Shown: positions 28,179 to 38,908 of the stretch, in pieces
Numbering within the stretch: the first letter of the stretch is position 1
Layout of the letters: each line of letters begins with the position of its first letter
Origin: Burkholderiaceae bacterium
GTDB lineage: Bacteria; Pseudomonadota; Gammaproteobacteria; Burkholderiales; Burkholderiaceae_C
Length of the DNA: 64,000 bases
NCBI GenBank assembly: GCA_017992055.1
Contig: JAGOPK010000013.1
Coordinates: 82,634 to 146,633 of the forward strand
Direction of reading: 5' to 3'
Made by a program: the position numbers and the translations under genes
Notes under the pieces: generated by a model
Told to the model about the DNA's origin: nothing
What the model saw: only the letters and a program-made list of their open reading frames with translations
The model's database searches: none

Positions 28179-28655
28179 ATGAAACAGAGTTCCCTGCTGT
28201 TCGGCGCCGCCCTCCTGGGCCTGCTCGGCGGCTGCGCCGCGCCGCCCGCCCGCCATCTCTACGACGGGCCCGAGCGGCCGCTGTCCGAGCTGGCGCAGAT
28301 CGTCAAGTCGGACTCGTTCGACGCCACCGGAAACCGCCTCAGCTACGACTGGATCGCCCATGTCACCGCGGTGGACGGCAAGTCCACCGGCCAGCATGGG
28401 CGCAGCCTTGTGCTGCCGGGGCGGCACACCGTCAGCATGCTGTGCGAGGTCCATCCACGCCTGCAGCCGACCTGGCAGGGGCGCAAGCGCGAAATGACCG
28501 TCACCGTGAAGGCCGGCGAGGTCTACCACCCGTGGTGCGACACGGGCAGCAAGGGCCAGCAGATGCTCTGCCGGTCGGGCGTGCCCAATCCGCTGACGGG
28601 GCGCCCCGTGCCGTGCGAGGCGCTGCCCTACCTCAGCACGGAGCGCGCGCCCTGA
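28179..28655 (+). CDS. Putative lipoprotein
   Basis: The product is 158 residues. The N-terminus is a lipoprotein signal: basic MKQ, a hydrophobic core, and lipobox LGGC with the acylated Cys at residue 19. The mature part has four further cysteines (LCEVH, PWCDTG, MLCRSG, VPCEAL), enough for disulfides in the periplasm. No family is recognised. It ends 7 bases before the convergent exonuclease III gene. It may be co-transcribed with the preceding membrane-protein gene, from which 69 bases separate it. Confidence 0.72.
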   Translation: MKQSSLLFGAALLGLLGGCAAPPARHLYDGPERPLSELAQIVKSDSFDATGNRLSYDWIAHVTAVDGKSTGQHGRSLVLPGRHTVSMLCEVHPRLQPTWQGRKREMTVTVKAGEVYHPWCDTGSKGQQMLCRSGVPNPLTGRPVPCEALPYLSTERAP

Positions 28656-28662
28656 GCCCGCC

Positions 28663-29457
28663 TCAGAGACTGAAGTCGTAGTCGATGCTCAGCGGCGCAT
28701 GGTCGCTGAACTTCTGGTCCTTGTAGATCGCCGCCGCCCGGGCCTTCTCGGCCAGCGCCGGCGTGGCCAGGTGGTAGTCCAGCCGCCAGCCCACGTTGTT
28801 GGCATAAGCCTGGCCGCGGTTGCTCCACCATGTGTAGCAGGTCTCGGTGGTGTCCGGGTGCAGGCGGCGGTAGACGTCGACCAGGCCGGCTTCGCCGAGC
28901 AGCTTGCTCATCCAGGCTCGCTCCTCGGGCAGAAAGCCCGAGTTCTTCTGGTTGCTGCGCCAGTTTTTCAGGTCGGCCTGGGTGTGGGCGATGTTCACGT
29001 CGCCGACCAGGATGAACTCGCGCTGGCCTTTCAGCGCCAGCAGGTGCGGGTAGATGATGTCCAGGAAGCGGTACTTGGCCTGCTGCCGTTCCTCGCCCGA
29101 TGAGCCGCTGGGAAAGTAGCAGCTGATGATGCTGAGCTTGCGCTTGGGCGTGTCGTAGCGCGCCTCGACATAGCGCCCCTCGGCGTCGAACTCGGCCTCG
29201 CCCAGGCCGATGATGACCTCGCTGGGCGTCTTGCGCGTGTACAGGCCGACGCCCGAGTAGCCCTTCTTCTGCGCATAGTGGAAGTGCCCGGGCAGGCCGG
29301 CCACGGTGTCGAAGCGGCCGCTCACGTCATCGGCCTGGGCCTTGACTTCCTGCACCCCCATACAATCCGCGCCCGATTGCGCCGCCCACTCGACAAAGCC
29401 CTTGTTGGCGGCCGAACGGATGCCGTTCAGGTTCAGCGTGATCAGTCGAAAGGCCAA
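28663..29457 (-). CDS. xthA: Exodeoxyribonuclease III (AP endonuclease family)
   Basis: It repairs abasic sites and 3' blocks in DNA as a Mg-dependent EEP-fold nuclease. The product is 264 residues, beginning (M)[16 protein letters not shown], with QEVKAQ (metal-binding Glu), [13 protein letters not shown] (Asp/Asn) and FSDHAPL (catalytic His). The start is a TTG at 29457. No ATG or GTG in frame keeps the essential first strand, and GGAGAT lies 6 bases upstream of the TTG. Its start lies 9 bases from the divergent pyrE start, so each gene's ribosome site covers the other's start region. The 3' end is 7 bases from the lipoprotein stop. Confidence 0.93.
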   Translation of the reverse strand: MAFRLITLNLNGIRSAANKGFVEWAAQSGADCMGVQEVKAQADDVSGRFDTVAGLPGHFHYAQKKGYSGVGLYTRKTPSEVIIGLGEAEFDAEGRYVEARYDTPKRKLSIISCYFPSGSSGEERQQAKYRFLDIIYPHLLALKGQREFILVGDVNIAHTQADLKNWRSNQKNSGFLPEERAWMSKLLGEAGLVDVYRRLHPDTTETCYTWWSNRGQAYANNVGWRLDYHLATPALAEKARAAAIYKDQKFSDHAPLSIDYDFSL

Positions 29458-29468
29458 GGGATCTCCAT
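29457..29468. promoter_or_regulatory. Abutting divergent translation starts of xthA and pyrE
   Basis: The xthA TTG occupies 29455-29457 (minus strand) and the pyrE ATG 29467-29469 (plus strand). The plus-strand AAGGGAT before pyrE and the minus-strand GGAGAT before xthA share the nine bases between them. There is no room for promoters, so each gene's promoter must lie inside the other's coding sequence, and the mRNAs overlap antisense at their 5' ends. Confidence 0.7.
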
Positions 29469-30165
29469 GTCGAATACCGCCCCCGTCAGCACTGGCTGCG
29501 ATGCGCTGGCCCAGGACTTCGTGCAGTTCGCGGTCGAGTCCGGGGTGCTGCGCTTCGGCGAGTTCAAGACCAAGGCCGGCCGGCTGTCGCCGTATTTCTT
29601 CAATGCCGGCCTGTTCGACGATGGCGCCAAGCTCGGTCGGCTCGCGGCATTCTATGCACGCCGCCTGCTCGACTCGGGCCTGCAGTTCGACCTGCTGTTC
29701 GGTCCGGCCTACAAGGGCATCCCGCTGGCCGCGGCGGTGGCCATCGAGCTGGCGCGGCTGGGTCGCAACGTGCCCTTTGCCTACAACCGCAAGGAAGCCA
29801 AGGACCATGGCGAGGGCGGTACCCTGGTCGGCGCGCCGGTGCGCGGCCGCGTGCTGGTGATCGACGACGTGATCTCGGCCGGCACCTCGGTGCGCGAGTC
29901 CATCGCCATGATCTCGGCCGCCGGCGCCCAGCCGGTGGGCGTGGCCATCGCACTCGACCGCCAGGAAAAGGCCAGCGAAGGTGGCCAGGACATGGCCTGG
30001 TCGGCCGTGCAATGGGTGCGCCGCCAGTTGCAACTGGATGTGGTGACCGTTGCGACGCTGCAAGACCTGCTGCAGTATCTGCAGGCCACGCGCTCGCCCG
30101 AACTGGCCCAGCACCTGCCGCGCGTGGCCGCCTACCGCGACCAGTACGGGGTGCAGGAAGCCTGA
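29467..30165 (+). CDS. pyrE: Orotate phosphoribosyltransferase
   Basis: It joins orotate and PRPP to form OMP, the substrate of PyrF. The product is 232 residues, a little longer than E. coli PyrE (213). The PRPP-binding motif [13 protein letters not shown] is at 129-141. [14 protein letters not shown] and [15 protein letters not shown] are the other conserved blocks. The start ATG 29467 follows AAGGGAT. The frame is open further back, but only through antisense xthA coding. The stop overlaps the next gene's ATG (TGATG), so the DUF4124 protein is probably translated by coupling. Confidence 0.97.
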   Translation: MSNTAPVSTGCDALAQDFVQFAVESGVLRFGEFKTKAGRLSPYFFNAGLFDDGAKLGRLAAFYARRLLDSGLQFDLLFGPAYKGIPLAAAVAIELARLGRNVPFAYNRKEAKDHGEGGTLVGAPVRGRVLVIDDVISAGTSVRESIAMISAAGAQPVGVAIALDRQEKASEGGQDMAWSAVQWVRRQLQLDVVTVATLQDLLQYLQATRSPELAQHLPRVAAYRDQYGVQEA

Positions 30166-30821
30166 TGCCGATGTTGCCCTTGTTGATGTTGCTGCTGGTC
30201 GCCGCCGGTCCGGCGCTGGCGCAGAACGCGCCGCCGGCCGGTGGCATCTACACCTGCATCGACGCCCAGGGCCGGCGGCTGACCTCCGACCGGCCGATCC
30301 CGGCCTGCATCAACCGCGAGCAGCAGCTGCGCAACCGCGACGGCTCGGTGCGCCAGATCATCCCGCCGACGCCGACGCCGGAAGAGCGCGCCGAGCGCGA
30401 GGCCGCCGAGCGCCGCGCCGCGCTGGACCGGGCGGCCCAGGCCGATGCGGTGCGCCGCGACCGCAACCTGATGAGCCGCTATCCCGACGAGGCCGCGCAC
30501 CAGAAGGCGCGCGAGGCCGCGCTCGACACGGTGCGCGTGGCGATGAAGGCCACCGAGCAGCGCGTCAAGGCCCTGGCCGCCGAGCGCAAGCCGCTGCAGG
30601 ACGAGACCGAGTTCTACAAGGGCAAGCCGGTGCCGGCCAAGCTCAAGCAGCAGCTCGATGCCAACGATGCCGGCATCGAGGCCCAGCGCGCCGCGGCGCG
30701 CAACCAGGAGGCCGAGCTGGCGCGCATCAACGCCATCTACGACGCCGAGCTGGCGCGGCTGAAGCGGCTGTGGGGCGGTGCGGCGCCGGGCTCGCTGCCG
30801 CCCGCGCCGACGGCCCGCTGA
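30165..30821 (+). CDS. Periplasmic DUF4124 protein with coiled coil
   Basis: The product is 218 residues. A signal peptide ends near residue 19 (AGPALA-QNA). A short DUF4124 module follows (IYTCIDAQGRRLTSDRPIPAC). After that comes a long charged helix rich in Glu, Arg and Ala (about 65-200) that reads as coiled coil. DUF4124 proteins are common in the periplasm of beta- and gammaproteobacteria without known function. The ATG at 30165 overlaps the pyrE stop (TGATG). It ends 13 bases before the convergent gatB. Confidence 0.85.
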   Translation: MPMLPLLMLLLVAAGPALAQNAPPAGGIYTCIDAQGRRLTSDRPIPACINREQQLRNRDGSVRQIIPPTPTPEERAEREAAERRAALDRAAQADAVRRDRNLMSRYPDEAAHQKAREAALDTVRVAMKATEQRVKALAAERKPLQDETEFYKGKPVPAKLKQQLDANDAGIEAQRAAARNQEAELARINAIYDAELARLKRLWGGAAPGSLPPAPTAR

Positions 30822-30834
30822 GCAGCGCCGGCCT

Positions 30835-32298
30835 TCAACCGCCCAGCCGCGCCTTCAGCAGCGCATTCACCTGGGCCGGATTGGCCTTGCCCTGGCTGGC
30901 CTTCATGACCTGGCCGACCAGGGCATTGAAGGCCTTGTCCTTGCCGGCGCGGTATTCCTCGATGTTCTTGGGGTTGGCCGCCAGCACCTGGTCGATGATG
31001 GCTTCGAGCGCGCCGCTGTCGCTCATCTGCTTCAGGCCCTTGGCGGCGATCAGCGCATCCACGTCCTGCGCCTCGCCGGTCCACAGCGCGTCGAACACCT
31101 GGCGCGCGGCATTGTTCGAGATCGTGCCGTCCTGGATGCGCACGATCAGCGCGGCCAGCGTGGCCGCGGCCACCGGCGCCTGGGCGATGTCGCGGCCCTC
31201 GGCGTTCAGGCGCTTGCTGATCTCGCCCATCAGCCAGTTGGCCACCAGCTTCGGCGCCTGGCAGGCGTCGCGCGCCGCCTCGTAGTAAGCGGCGAAGGCC
31301 AGGCTCTGCGTCATCATCGCCGCGTCATAGGCCGGCAGGCCGTCGGCGCTCTGGAAGCGCTGGGCCATCGCCGCCGGCAGCTCGGGCATCTCGCCACGCA
31401 CCCGCTCCACCCAGTCGGGCGCGATCACCAGCGGCGGCAGGTCGGGGTCGGGGAAGTAGCGGTAGTCGTGCGCGTCTTCCTTGCTGCGCATGGCCCGCGT
31501 CTCGCCGCGGTCGGGGTTGAACAGCACCGTGGCCTGCTCGATGGCCAGGCCGTCCTCGATCTGGTCGATCTGCCACTGGATCTCGTAGTCGATGGCCTGC
31601 TGCAGGAAGCGGAAGCTGTTCAGGTTCTTGATCTCGCGCCGCGTGCCGAAGGGCGCGCCGGGCTTGCGCACCGACACATTGGCATCGCAGCGGAAGCTGC
31701 CTTCCTGCATGTTGCCGTCGCAGATGCCCAGCCAGACCACCAGCGCATGCAGGGCCCGCGCATAGGCCACGGCCTCGGCGCTGCTGCGCATGTCGGGCTC
31801 GGAGACGATCTCCAGCAGCGGCGTGCCGGCGCGGTTCAGGTCGATGCCGCTCTGGCCGTGGAAGTCCTCGTGCAGGCTCTTGCCGGCGTCTTCTTCGAGG
31901 TGGGCGCGGGTCAGGTTGACGCGCTTCTCCAGCGCCTTGTCACCGTCGCCGACGCGGATCATCAGGTGGCCGCCCTGCACCACCGGGATCTCGTACTGGC
32001 TGATCTGGTAGCCCTTGGGCAGGTCGGGGTAGAAGTAGTTCTTGCGCGCAAAGATCGACTGCCGCGCCACCTTGGCGCCCACCGCCAGGCCGAAGCGGAT
32101 GGCCCGCTCCACCGCGGCGCGGTTCATCACCGGCAGCGTGCCGGGCAGGGCCAGGTCGACCGCGCAGGCCTGGGTGTTGGGCGCGGCACCGAAGGCGGTG
32201 CTGGCGCCGGAGAAGATCTTGCTCTGCGTGGAGAGCTGGGCATGGGTTTCGAGGCCGATGACGACCTCGTAGCCGCGGATCAGGGCGGGAGTGCTCAT
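30835..32298 (-). CDS. gatB: Asp-tRNA(Asn)/Glu-tRNA(Gln) amidotransferase subunit B
   Basis: GatB binds the mischarged tRNA and activates the acyl group for amidation with ammonia channelled from GatA. The product is 487 residues from ATG 32298. An alternative ATG at 32307 adds three residues and overlaps the gatA stop as TGATG, so coupling could favour it. Conserved blocks include [35 protein letters not shown] and the C-terminal YqeY-like tRNA-binding region ([20 protein letters not shown]). It is the last gene of gatC-gatA-gatB. Presence of GatCAB implies that Gln-tRNA or Asn-tRNA is made indirectly here. Confidence 0.96.
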   Translation of the reverse strand: MSTPALIRGYEVVIGLETHAQLSTQSKIFSGASTAFGAAPNTQACAVDLALPGTLPVMNRAAVERAIRFGLAVGAKVARQSIFARKNYFYPDLPKGYQISQYEIPVVQGGHLMIRVGDGDKALEKRVNLTRAHLEEDAGKSLHEDFHGQSGIDLNRAGTPLLEIVSEPDMRSSAEAVAYARALHALVVWLGICDGNMQEGSFRCDANVSVRKPGAPFGTRREIKNLNSFRFLQQAIDYEIQWQIDQIEDGLAIEQATVLFNPDRGETRAMRSKEDAHDYRYFPDPDLPPLVIAPDWVERVRGEMPELPAAMAQRFQSADGLPAYDAAMMTQSLAFAAYYEAARDACQAPKLVANWLMGEISKRLNAEGRDIAQAPVAAATLAALIVRIQDGTISNNAARQVFDALWTGEAQDVDALIAAKGLKQMSDSGALEAIIDQVLAANPKNIEEYRAGKDKAFNALVGQVMKASQGKANPAQVNALLKARLGG

Positions 32299-32306
32299 GG
32301 GGACCA

Positions 32307-33790
32307 TCAGATGCCGGCCGGCGTGCGCAGATGCCAGTCGGTGGCCTGCTGCAGCGCATGGGCGGCATGCAGCAGCCGGCCTTCGGCGAAGTAGTTGCCA
32401 ATCAGCTGCAGGCCCACCGGCAGGCCCTGCGGGTCGAAGCCCGCGGGCAGGCTCATGCCGGGCAGGCCGGCCAGGCTGGCCGGCAGGGTGAAGATGTCGG
32501 CCAGGTAGTCCTGCAGCGGGTCGCGCTGCTGGCCCAGCGGCCAGGCCACGCTGGGCGCCACCGGGCCGGCGATCAGGTCGCACTGCTGGAAGCAGGCCTG
32601 GAAGTCGTCGGCGATCATGCGCCGCAGCTTCTGCGCCTGCAGGTAGTAGGCGTCGTAATAGCCATGGCTCAGCACATAGGTGCCGATCATGATGCGGCGC
32701 TTGACCTCGGGGCCGAAGCCCTGGGCCCGGCTTTTCTTGTACATGTCCAGCAGGTCGGCGTACTCGGCGGCGCGGTGGCCGAACTTGACGCCGTCGAAGC
32801 GGCTCAGGTTGGAGCTGGCCTCGGCCGGGGCGATGATGTAGTAGACGGGAATCGACAGCTGGGTGCGTGGCAGGCTCACGTCCACCAGCGTGGCGCCCAG
32901 CTTCTCCAGCTCGGCCAGTGCGCCGCGCACGGTGGCATCGACGGCGCCGTCCAGGCCCTCGGGGAAAAACTCCCTGGGCAGGCCGATGCGCAGGCCGGCC
33001 AGCGGCCGTGCGGCGCTGGCGCCTTCGCGCGGCTGCAGCATCTGCGCATGGAAGTCCTGCGGCGGGCGCTGGGCGCTGGTGGCGTCGCGCTCGTCGAAGC
33101 CGCTCATCGCCGACAGCAGCAGGGCGCAGTCTTCGGCGCTGCGCGCCAGCGGGCCGGCCTGGTCCAGGCTGGAGGCGAAGGCGATCATGCCGTAGCGCGA
33201 GCACACGCCATAGGTCGGCTTGATGCCGGTGATGCCGCAGAAGCTGGCCGGCTGGCGGATCGAGCCGCCGGTGTCGGTGCCGGTGGCCGCCGGCAGCAGG
33301 CGCGCGGCCACCGCCGCGGCCGAGCCGCCCGACGAGCCGCCGGGCACGCGGCTGCGGTCCCAGGGGTTGTGGGCCGGACCGTAGGCCGAGTTCTCGTTGG
33401 CCGAGCCCATCGCGAACTCGTCGCAGTTGAGCTTGCCCAGGCGCACCGTGCCGGCGGCGTCCAGCCGCGCCACCACGGTGGCGTCGAAGGGGCTGGCATA
33501 GCCGGCCAGCATCTTCGAGCCGGCGGTGGTCGGCTGGCCGCGGGTGACGAAGATGTCCTTGTGGGCGATGGGCACGCCCAGCAGCGGGCCGGCCTCGCCG
33601 GCGGCGCGGCGCGCATCGGCGGCGCGGGCGGCGGCCAGCGCGGCCTCGCCCTCCACCTGCAGAAAGGCGCCCAGCCCGGACTGGGCGTCGATGCGCGCCA
33701 GCAGGTGGCGGGTCAGCTCCTCGCTGGAGAGCTGCTTGTCGGCCAGCGCCCGGCCCAGCGGGGCCACGCCCAGATCGTGCAATGGCGTGC

Positions 33791-33794
<4 letters not shown>
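32307..33794 (-). CDS. gatA: Asp-tRNA(Asn)/Glu-tRNA(Gln) amidotransferase subunit A
   Basis: This is the glutaminase/amidase subunit of GatCAB. The product is 495 residues. The amidase-signature catalytic triad is readable: K79 in AHKDIF, S154 in GGSSGGS (cis-Ser) and nucleophile S178 in [10 protein letters not shown]. These are the same numbers as in the Staphylococcus enzyme, as recalled from the family. Its ATG overlaps the gatC stop by 4 bases (ATGA), and its own stop abuts the gatB starts, so the three subunits are translationally coupled in the expected order. Confidence 0.97.
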
Positions 33795-35385
<1,591 letters not shown>

Positions 35386-35406
35386 GCTCCGCCACCGCCA
35401 TGCAGT

Positions 35407-35445
35407 GAGCCGGCATGCGGGTCCCGCTGCCGGCTCTTGTGTTTT
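35407..35445 (+). terminator. Intrinsic terminator between mreB and mreC
   Basis: Nine-base arms GAGCCGGCA (35407-35415) and TGCCGGCTC (35428-35436) pair perfectly. They are followed at once by TTGTGTTTT. This is the best canonical Rho-independent terminator in the window. It starts 21 bases after the mreB stop and 56 before the mreC ATG, so it can end or attenuate mreB transcripts. Confidence 0.75.
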
Positions 35446-35463
35446 CCACGCCGCCGTTTCGCC

Positions 35464-36435
35464 ATGCCGCTGGGCACGCTCGATCGCTCACCGCCGCCGT
35501 TCTTCCGCCAGGGCCCGTCGGCGCTGACCAAGCTGGTGCTGTGCTCGGCGCTGGCGCTGTTCCTGATGGCCGCCGATACCCGCTTCGGCCTGACGCCGCC
35601 GCTGCGCTCGGCCCTGGCCACCGCGCTGCTGCCGCTGCAGCAGGCGCTGCGCTGGCCGGTGCGCCTGTTCGACGAGGCCGCGGCCTGGGGCGCCGGCCTG
35701 GACGCGGCGCGTGCCGATGCCAATGCCGCACGCGCCCAACTGGCGCGGCAGTCGGCGCGCTCGGCCCAGGTCGAGGCGCTGGCGGCCGAGAACACGCGGC
35801 TGCGTGCGCTGCTGGAGCTGAAGCCGGCGCTGGCCGTGCGCTCGCTCAGCGCCGAGGTGCTGTACGAGGCCGCCGATCCGTACTCGCGCAAGCTGTTCAT
35901 CGACCGCGGCCAGCGCCATGGCGTCCAGCTGGGCGCGCCGGTGCTCAGCGAGGCCGGCGTGCTGGGCCAGGTCACCGCGGTCTATCCGCTGTCGGCCCTG
36001 GTCACGCTGCTGAGCGACCGTGACGCGGCCATCCCCGTGCTCAACCCGCGCACCCAGGCGCGCAGCGCGGCCTTTGGCGGTGCCGAGGGCGGTGGCGCGC
36101 TGGAGCTGCGCTTCGTCGCCGCCAATGCCGACGTGAAGACCGGCGATGCCCTGGTCACCAGCGGCCTGGACGGCGTCTACCCGCCCGGCCTGGCGGTGGG
36201 CCAGGTGACGCGCGTGGACCGCCGCGCCGACGCCGGCTTTGCGCGCATCCTGGTGCAGCCGGCGGCGGCCATCGACGGCGTGCGCCACCTGCTGGTGCTG
36301 GAGCCGGTGGGTGCCCAGCTGCCGCCGCGGCCCGATGGCGCGGCCACGCCGTCGCCGGTGATCTCGGCCACCGCGGCCAGCGCCGCCGCCGCGCGCGCCT
36401 CGGCCGCGGCCTCGGCGATGGAGAAGAAGCCATGA
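35464..36435 (+). CDS. mreC: Rod-shape-determining protein MreC
   Basis: It is a bitopic inner-membrane protein that links MreB to PBP2 in the periplasm. The product is 323 residues. A short cytoplasmic N-terminus is followed by one transmembrane helix (about 22-38), a coiled coil (about 65-120, ending LAAENTRLRALLEL) and the beta-barrel MreC domain (VLYEAADPYSRKLFIDRG onward). The Ala-rich C-terminal tail is low complexity. ATG 35464 is chosen over an upstream in-frame start at 35437, which overlaps the terminator tail. The stop overlaps the mreD ATG by 4 bases. Confidence 0.96.
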   Translation: MPLGTLDRSPPPFFRQGPSALTKLVLCSALALFLMAADTRFGLTPPLRSALATALLPLQQALRWPVRLFDEAAAWGAGLDAARADANAARAQLARQSARSAQVEALAAENTRLRALLELKPALAVRSLSAEVLYEAADPYSRKLFIDRGQRHGVQLGAPVLSEAGVLGQVTAVYPLSALVTLLSDRDAAIPVLNPRTQARSAAFGGAEGGGALELRFVAANADVKTGDALVTSGLDGVYPPGLAVGQVTRVDRRADAGFARILVQPAAAIDGVRHLLVLEPVGAQLPPRPDGAATPSPVISATAASAAAARASAAASAMEKKP

Positions 36436-36950
36436 TGCCGCGTGGCTCCGACCAGCTGCTGCTGCCGGCCAATCCGCTGTTCATCGGCTTTTCGCTGCTG
36501 ATCGCGGCCCTGCTGGAGATGACGCCGGTGGGCCGGCACCCGGCCTCGCCCGACGTGGTGGCCCTGGTGCTGGTGTTCTGGAACGTGCACCAGCCGCGGC
36601 GCGTGGGCGTGGGCTGGGCCTTCTTGTTCGGCCTGGTGATCGACGTGCACGAGGGCGCGGTGCTGGGCCAGCATGCGCTGGCCTATACGCTGCTGTCGTA
36701 CTTTGCGATCACCGTGCACCGGCGGCTGCTGTGGTTTTCGGTGCCGGCGCAGGCGCTGCAGATCCTGCCGCTGTTTGCCGCCGCCCACCTGGCCTCGCTG
36801 GTGGCGCGCATGATCGCCGGCGGCATGTTCCCGGGCTGGGGCGTGCTGCTGGCGCCGGTGGCCGAGGCGGCGCTGTGGCCGCTGGCCGTGTGGCTGCTGC
36901 TGGCGCCGCAGCGCCGGCCGCCCGATCCGGATCAGAACCGGCCGCTGTGA
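36432..36950 (+). CDS. mreD: Rod-shape-determining protein MreD
   Basis: It is a polytopic inner-membrane partner of MreC in the elongation complex. The product is 172 residues with about five hydrophobic segments. The typical beginning LLPANPLFIGFSLLIAALLEM is followed by SPDVVALVLVFWNVHQPRRVG and FLFGLVIDVHEGAVLGQHAL, the family's hallmark. It is coupled at both ends: ATGA with mreC and TGATG with mrdA. Confidence 0.95.
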   Translation: MMPRGSDQLLLPANPLFIGFSLLIAALLEMTPVGRHPASPDVVALVLVFWNVHQPRRVGVGWAFLFGLVIDVHEGAVLGQHALAYTLLSYFAITVHRRLLWFSVPAQALQILPLFAAAHLASLVARMIAGGMFPGWGVLLAPVAEAALWPLAVWLLLAPQRRPPDPDQNRPL

Positions 36951-38908
36951 TGACCGAGCTGAAGGACCTGGACCGCGAACTCAGCCGCTTCAAGTGGCGG
37001 CTGATCGCCGCGGCCCTGGTGGTGCTGGGCGGCTTCGGCCTGCTGGCCTCGCGCATGGTCTGGCTGCAGGTGGTGCGCCATGCCGAGCTGGCCGAGCAGG
37101 CCGAGAACAACCGCATCTCCGTGGTGCCCACGGTGCCCAACCGCGGCCTGATCGTCGATCGCCACGGCGTGGTGCTGGCCACCAACTACTCGGCCTATAC
37201 GCTGGAGATCACGCCCAGCAAGCTGGGCGGCGAGCTGGAGGCCACCATCGACCGCCTGGCCGAGCTGGTGGAGATCGCGCCCAAGGACCGGCGCCGCTTC
37301 AAGCGGCTGATGGAAGAAAGCAAGCGCTTCGAGTCGCTGCCCATCCGCAACCGTCTGAGCGACGAGGAGGTGGCGCGCTTCACGGCGCAGAAGTTCCGCT
37401 TTCCGGGCGTGGAGGTGCGGGCGCGGCTGTTCCGCAACTACCCGCTGGGCGAGACCGCCTCGCACCTGGTGGGCTACATCGGCCGCATCAATGCCGCCGA
37501 GCAGAAGGCCATGGAAGAGTGGCCGGACGAGGACCAGGGCAACTACCGCGGCACCGAGGTCATCGGCAAGCTGGGCCTGGAGCAGCGCTACGAGCGCGAG
37601 CTGCACGGCATCACCGGCTTCGACCAGGTGGAAACCTCGGCCGGCGGCCGCGCCGTGCGCCGCCTGGGCAGCCATCCGGCCACGCCGGGCCAGACGCTGC
37701 AGCTGTCGGTGGACATCAAGTTGCAATACCTGGTGGAGCAGCTGTTCGGCGAGCGCCGCGGCGCCCTGGTGGCCATCGACCCGCGCAACGGCGAGGTGCT
37801 GGCCTTTGTCAGCAAGCCCACCTTCGACCCCAACCTGTTCGTCGACGGCATCGACGTGGAGAGCTGGAAGGCGCTGAACGAAAGCCTGGACAAGCCGCTG
37901 CTGAACCGCGCGCTGCGCGGCACCTATCCGCCGGGCAGCACCTTCAAGCCCTTCATGGCCATGGCCGCGCTGAGCAGCGGCAAGCGCGCCGCGTCCACCG
38001 TCATCAACGACGGCGGCACCTTCACCTTCGGCGGCCATGTGTTCCGCAGCCATGGCGACCATGGCCTGGGCGCGGTGGACATGCGCCGCTCCATCGTGCA
38101 GTCCAGCAACGTCTACTACTACTCGCTGGCCAACGAGATGGGCGTGGACCTGATGCACGAGCTGCTGTCGCCCTATGGCTTCGGCCAGCGCAGCGGCATC
38201 GACATGGACGGCGAGCTGACCGGCGTGCTGCCGTCCACCGACTGGAAGCGCCGCGCCTACAAGCGGCCCGAGCAGCAGAAGTGGTATGCCGGCGAGACCA
38301 TCTCGCTGGGCATCGGCCAGGGCTACAACCACTTCACCATGCTGCAGCTGGCCCAGGCCACGGCCACCCTGGTGTCGGGCGGCCAGCGCTTCCAGCCGCG
38401 CCTGGTGCGCGAGATCCGCGACGTGGTGCACCAGACCGCCAGGCCGGCGCCCACCGAGGCCCGCGAGCCGCTGGCGCTGAAGCCCGAGCATGTGTCCCTG
38501 GTGATGAACGCCATGCACGGCGTGACGCAGGAAGGCACCTCCACGCGCATCTTTGCCGGCGCGCCCTACAAGAGCGGCGGCAAGACCGGCACGGCCCAGG
38601 CGGTGTCCATCCGCCAGGGCGAGAAGTACAACGCCGGCCGCCTGGCCGAGTACCAGCGCGACCATTCGCTGTACACCGCCTTTGCGCCGCTGGAGGCGCC
38701 GACGGTGGCGCTGGCGGTGATCGTCGAGAACGCCGGCTTCGGCGCCACCGCCGCCGCGCCCATCGCCCGGCGCGTGTTCGACTACCTGCTGCTGGGCCAG
38801 TGGCCCAGCGAAGAAGACATCGCCGCCACCCGCGCCGGCACCTCGGTGGCGCCCATGGGCACGCCGCGCCGCGCCGACCAGATCACGCTGCCGGGAGCCG
38901 CGCCATGA
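36950..38908 (+). CDS. mrdA: Penicillin-binding protein 2 (elongation transpeptidase)
   Basis: This class B PBP crosslinks peptidoglycan during side-wall growth with RodA. The product is 652 residues. A cytoplasmic stub and one membrane anchor (about 18-38) precede a pedestal domain with PNRGLIVDRHG, then the transpeptidase. The active-site motifs are all present: S330-TFK, S385-S-N387 and K545-TG. Its ATG overlaps the mreD stop (TGATG) and its stop overlaps the rodA ATG (ATGA). The gene order mreC-mreD-mrdA-rodA gives stoichiometric elongasome synthesis. Confidence 0.98.
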   Translation: MTELKDLDRELSRFKWRLIAAALVVLGGFGLLASRMVWLQVVRHAELAEQAENNRISVVPTVPNRGLIVDRHGVVLATNYSAYTLEITPSKLGGELEATIDRLAELVEIAPKDRRRFKRLMEESKRFESLPIRNRLSDEEVARFTAQKFRFPGVEVRARLFRNYPLGETASHLVGYIGRINAAEQKAMEEWPDEDQGNYRGTEVIGKLGLEQRYERELHGITGFDQVETSAGGRAVRRLGSHPATPGQTLQLSVDIKLQYLVEQLFGERRGALVAIDPRNGEVLAFVSKPTFDPNLFVDGIDVESWKALNESLDKPLLNRALRGTYPPGSTFKPFMAMAALSSGKRAASTVINDGGTFTFGGHVFRSHGDHGLGAVDMRRSIVQSSNVYYYSLANEMGVDLMHELLSPYGFGQRSGIDMDGELTGVLPSTDWKRRAYKRPEQQKWYAGETISLGIGQGYNHFTMLQLAQATATLVSGGQRFQPRLVREIRDVVHQTARPAPTEAREPLALKPEHVSLVMNAMHGVTQEGTSTRIFAGAPYKSGGKTGTAQAVSIRQGEKYNAGRLAEYQRDHSLYTAFAPLEAPTVALAVIVENAGFGATAAAPIARRVFDYLLLGQWPSEEDIAATRAGTSVAPMGTPRRADQITLPGAAP

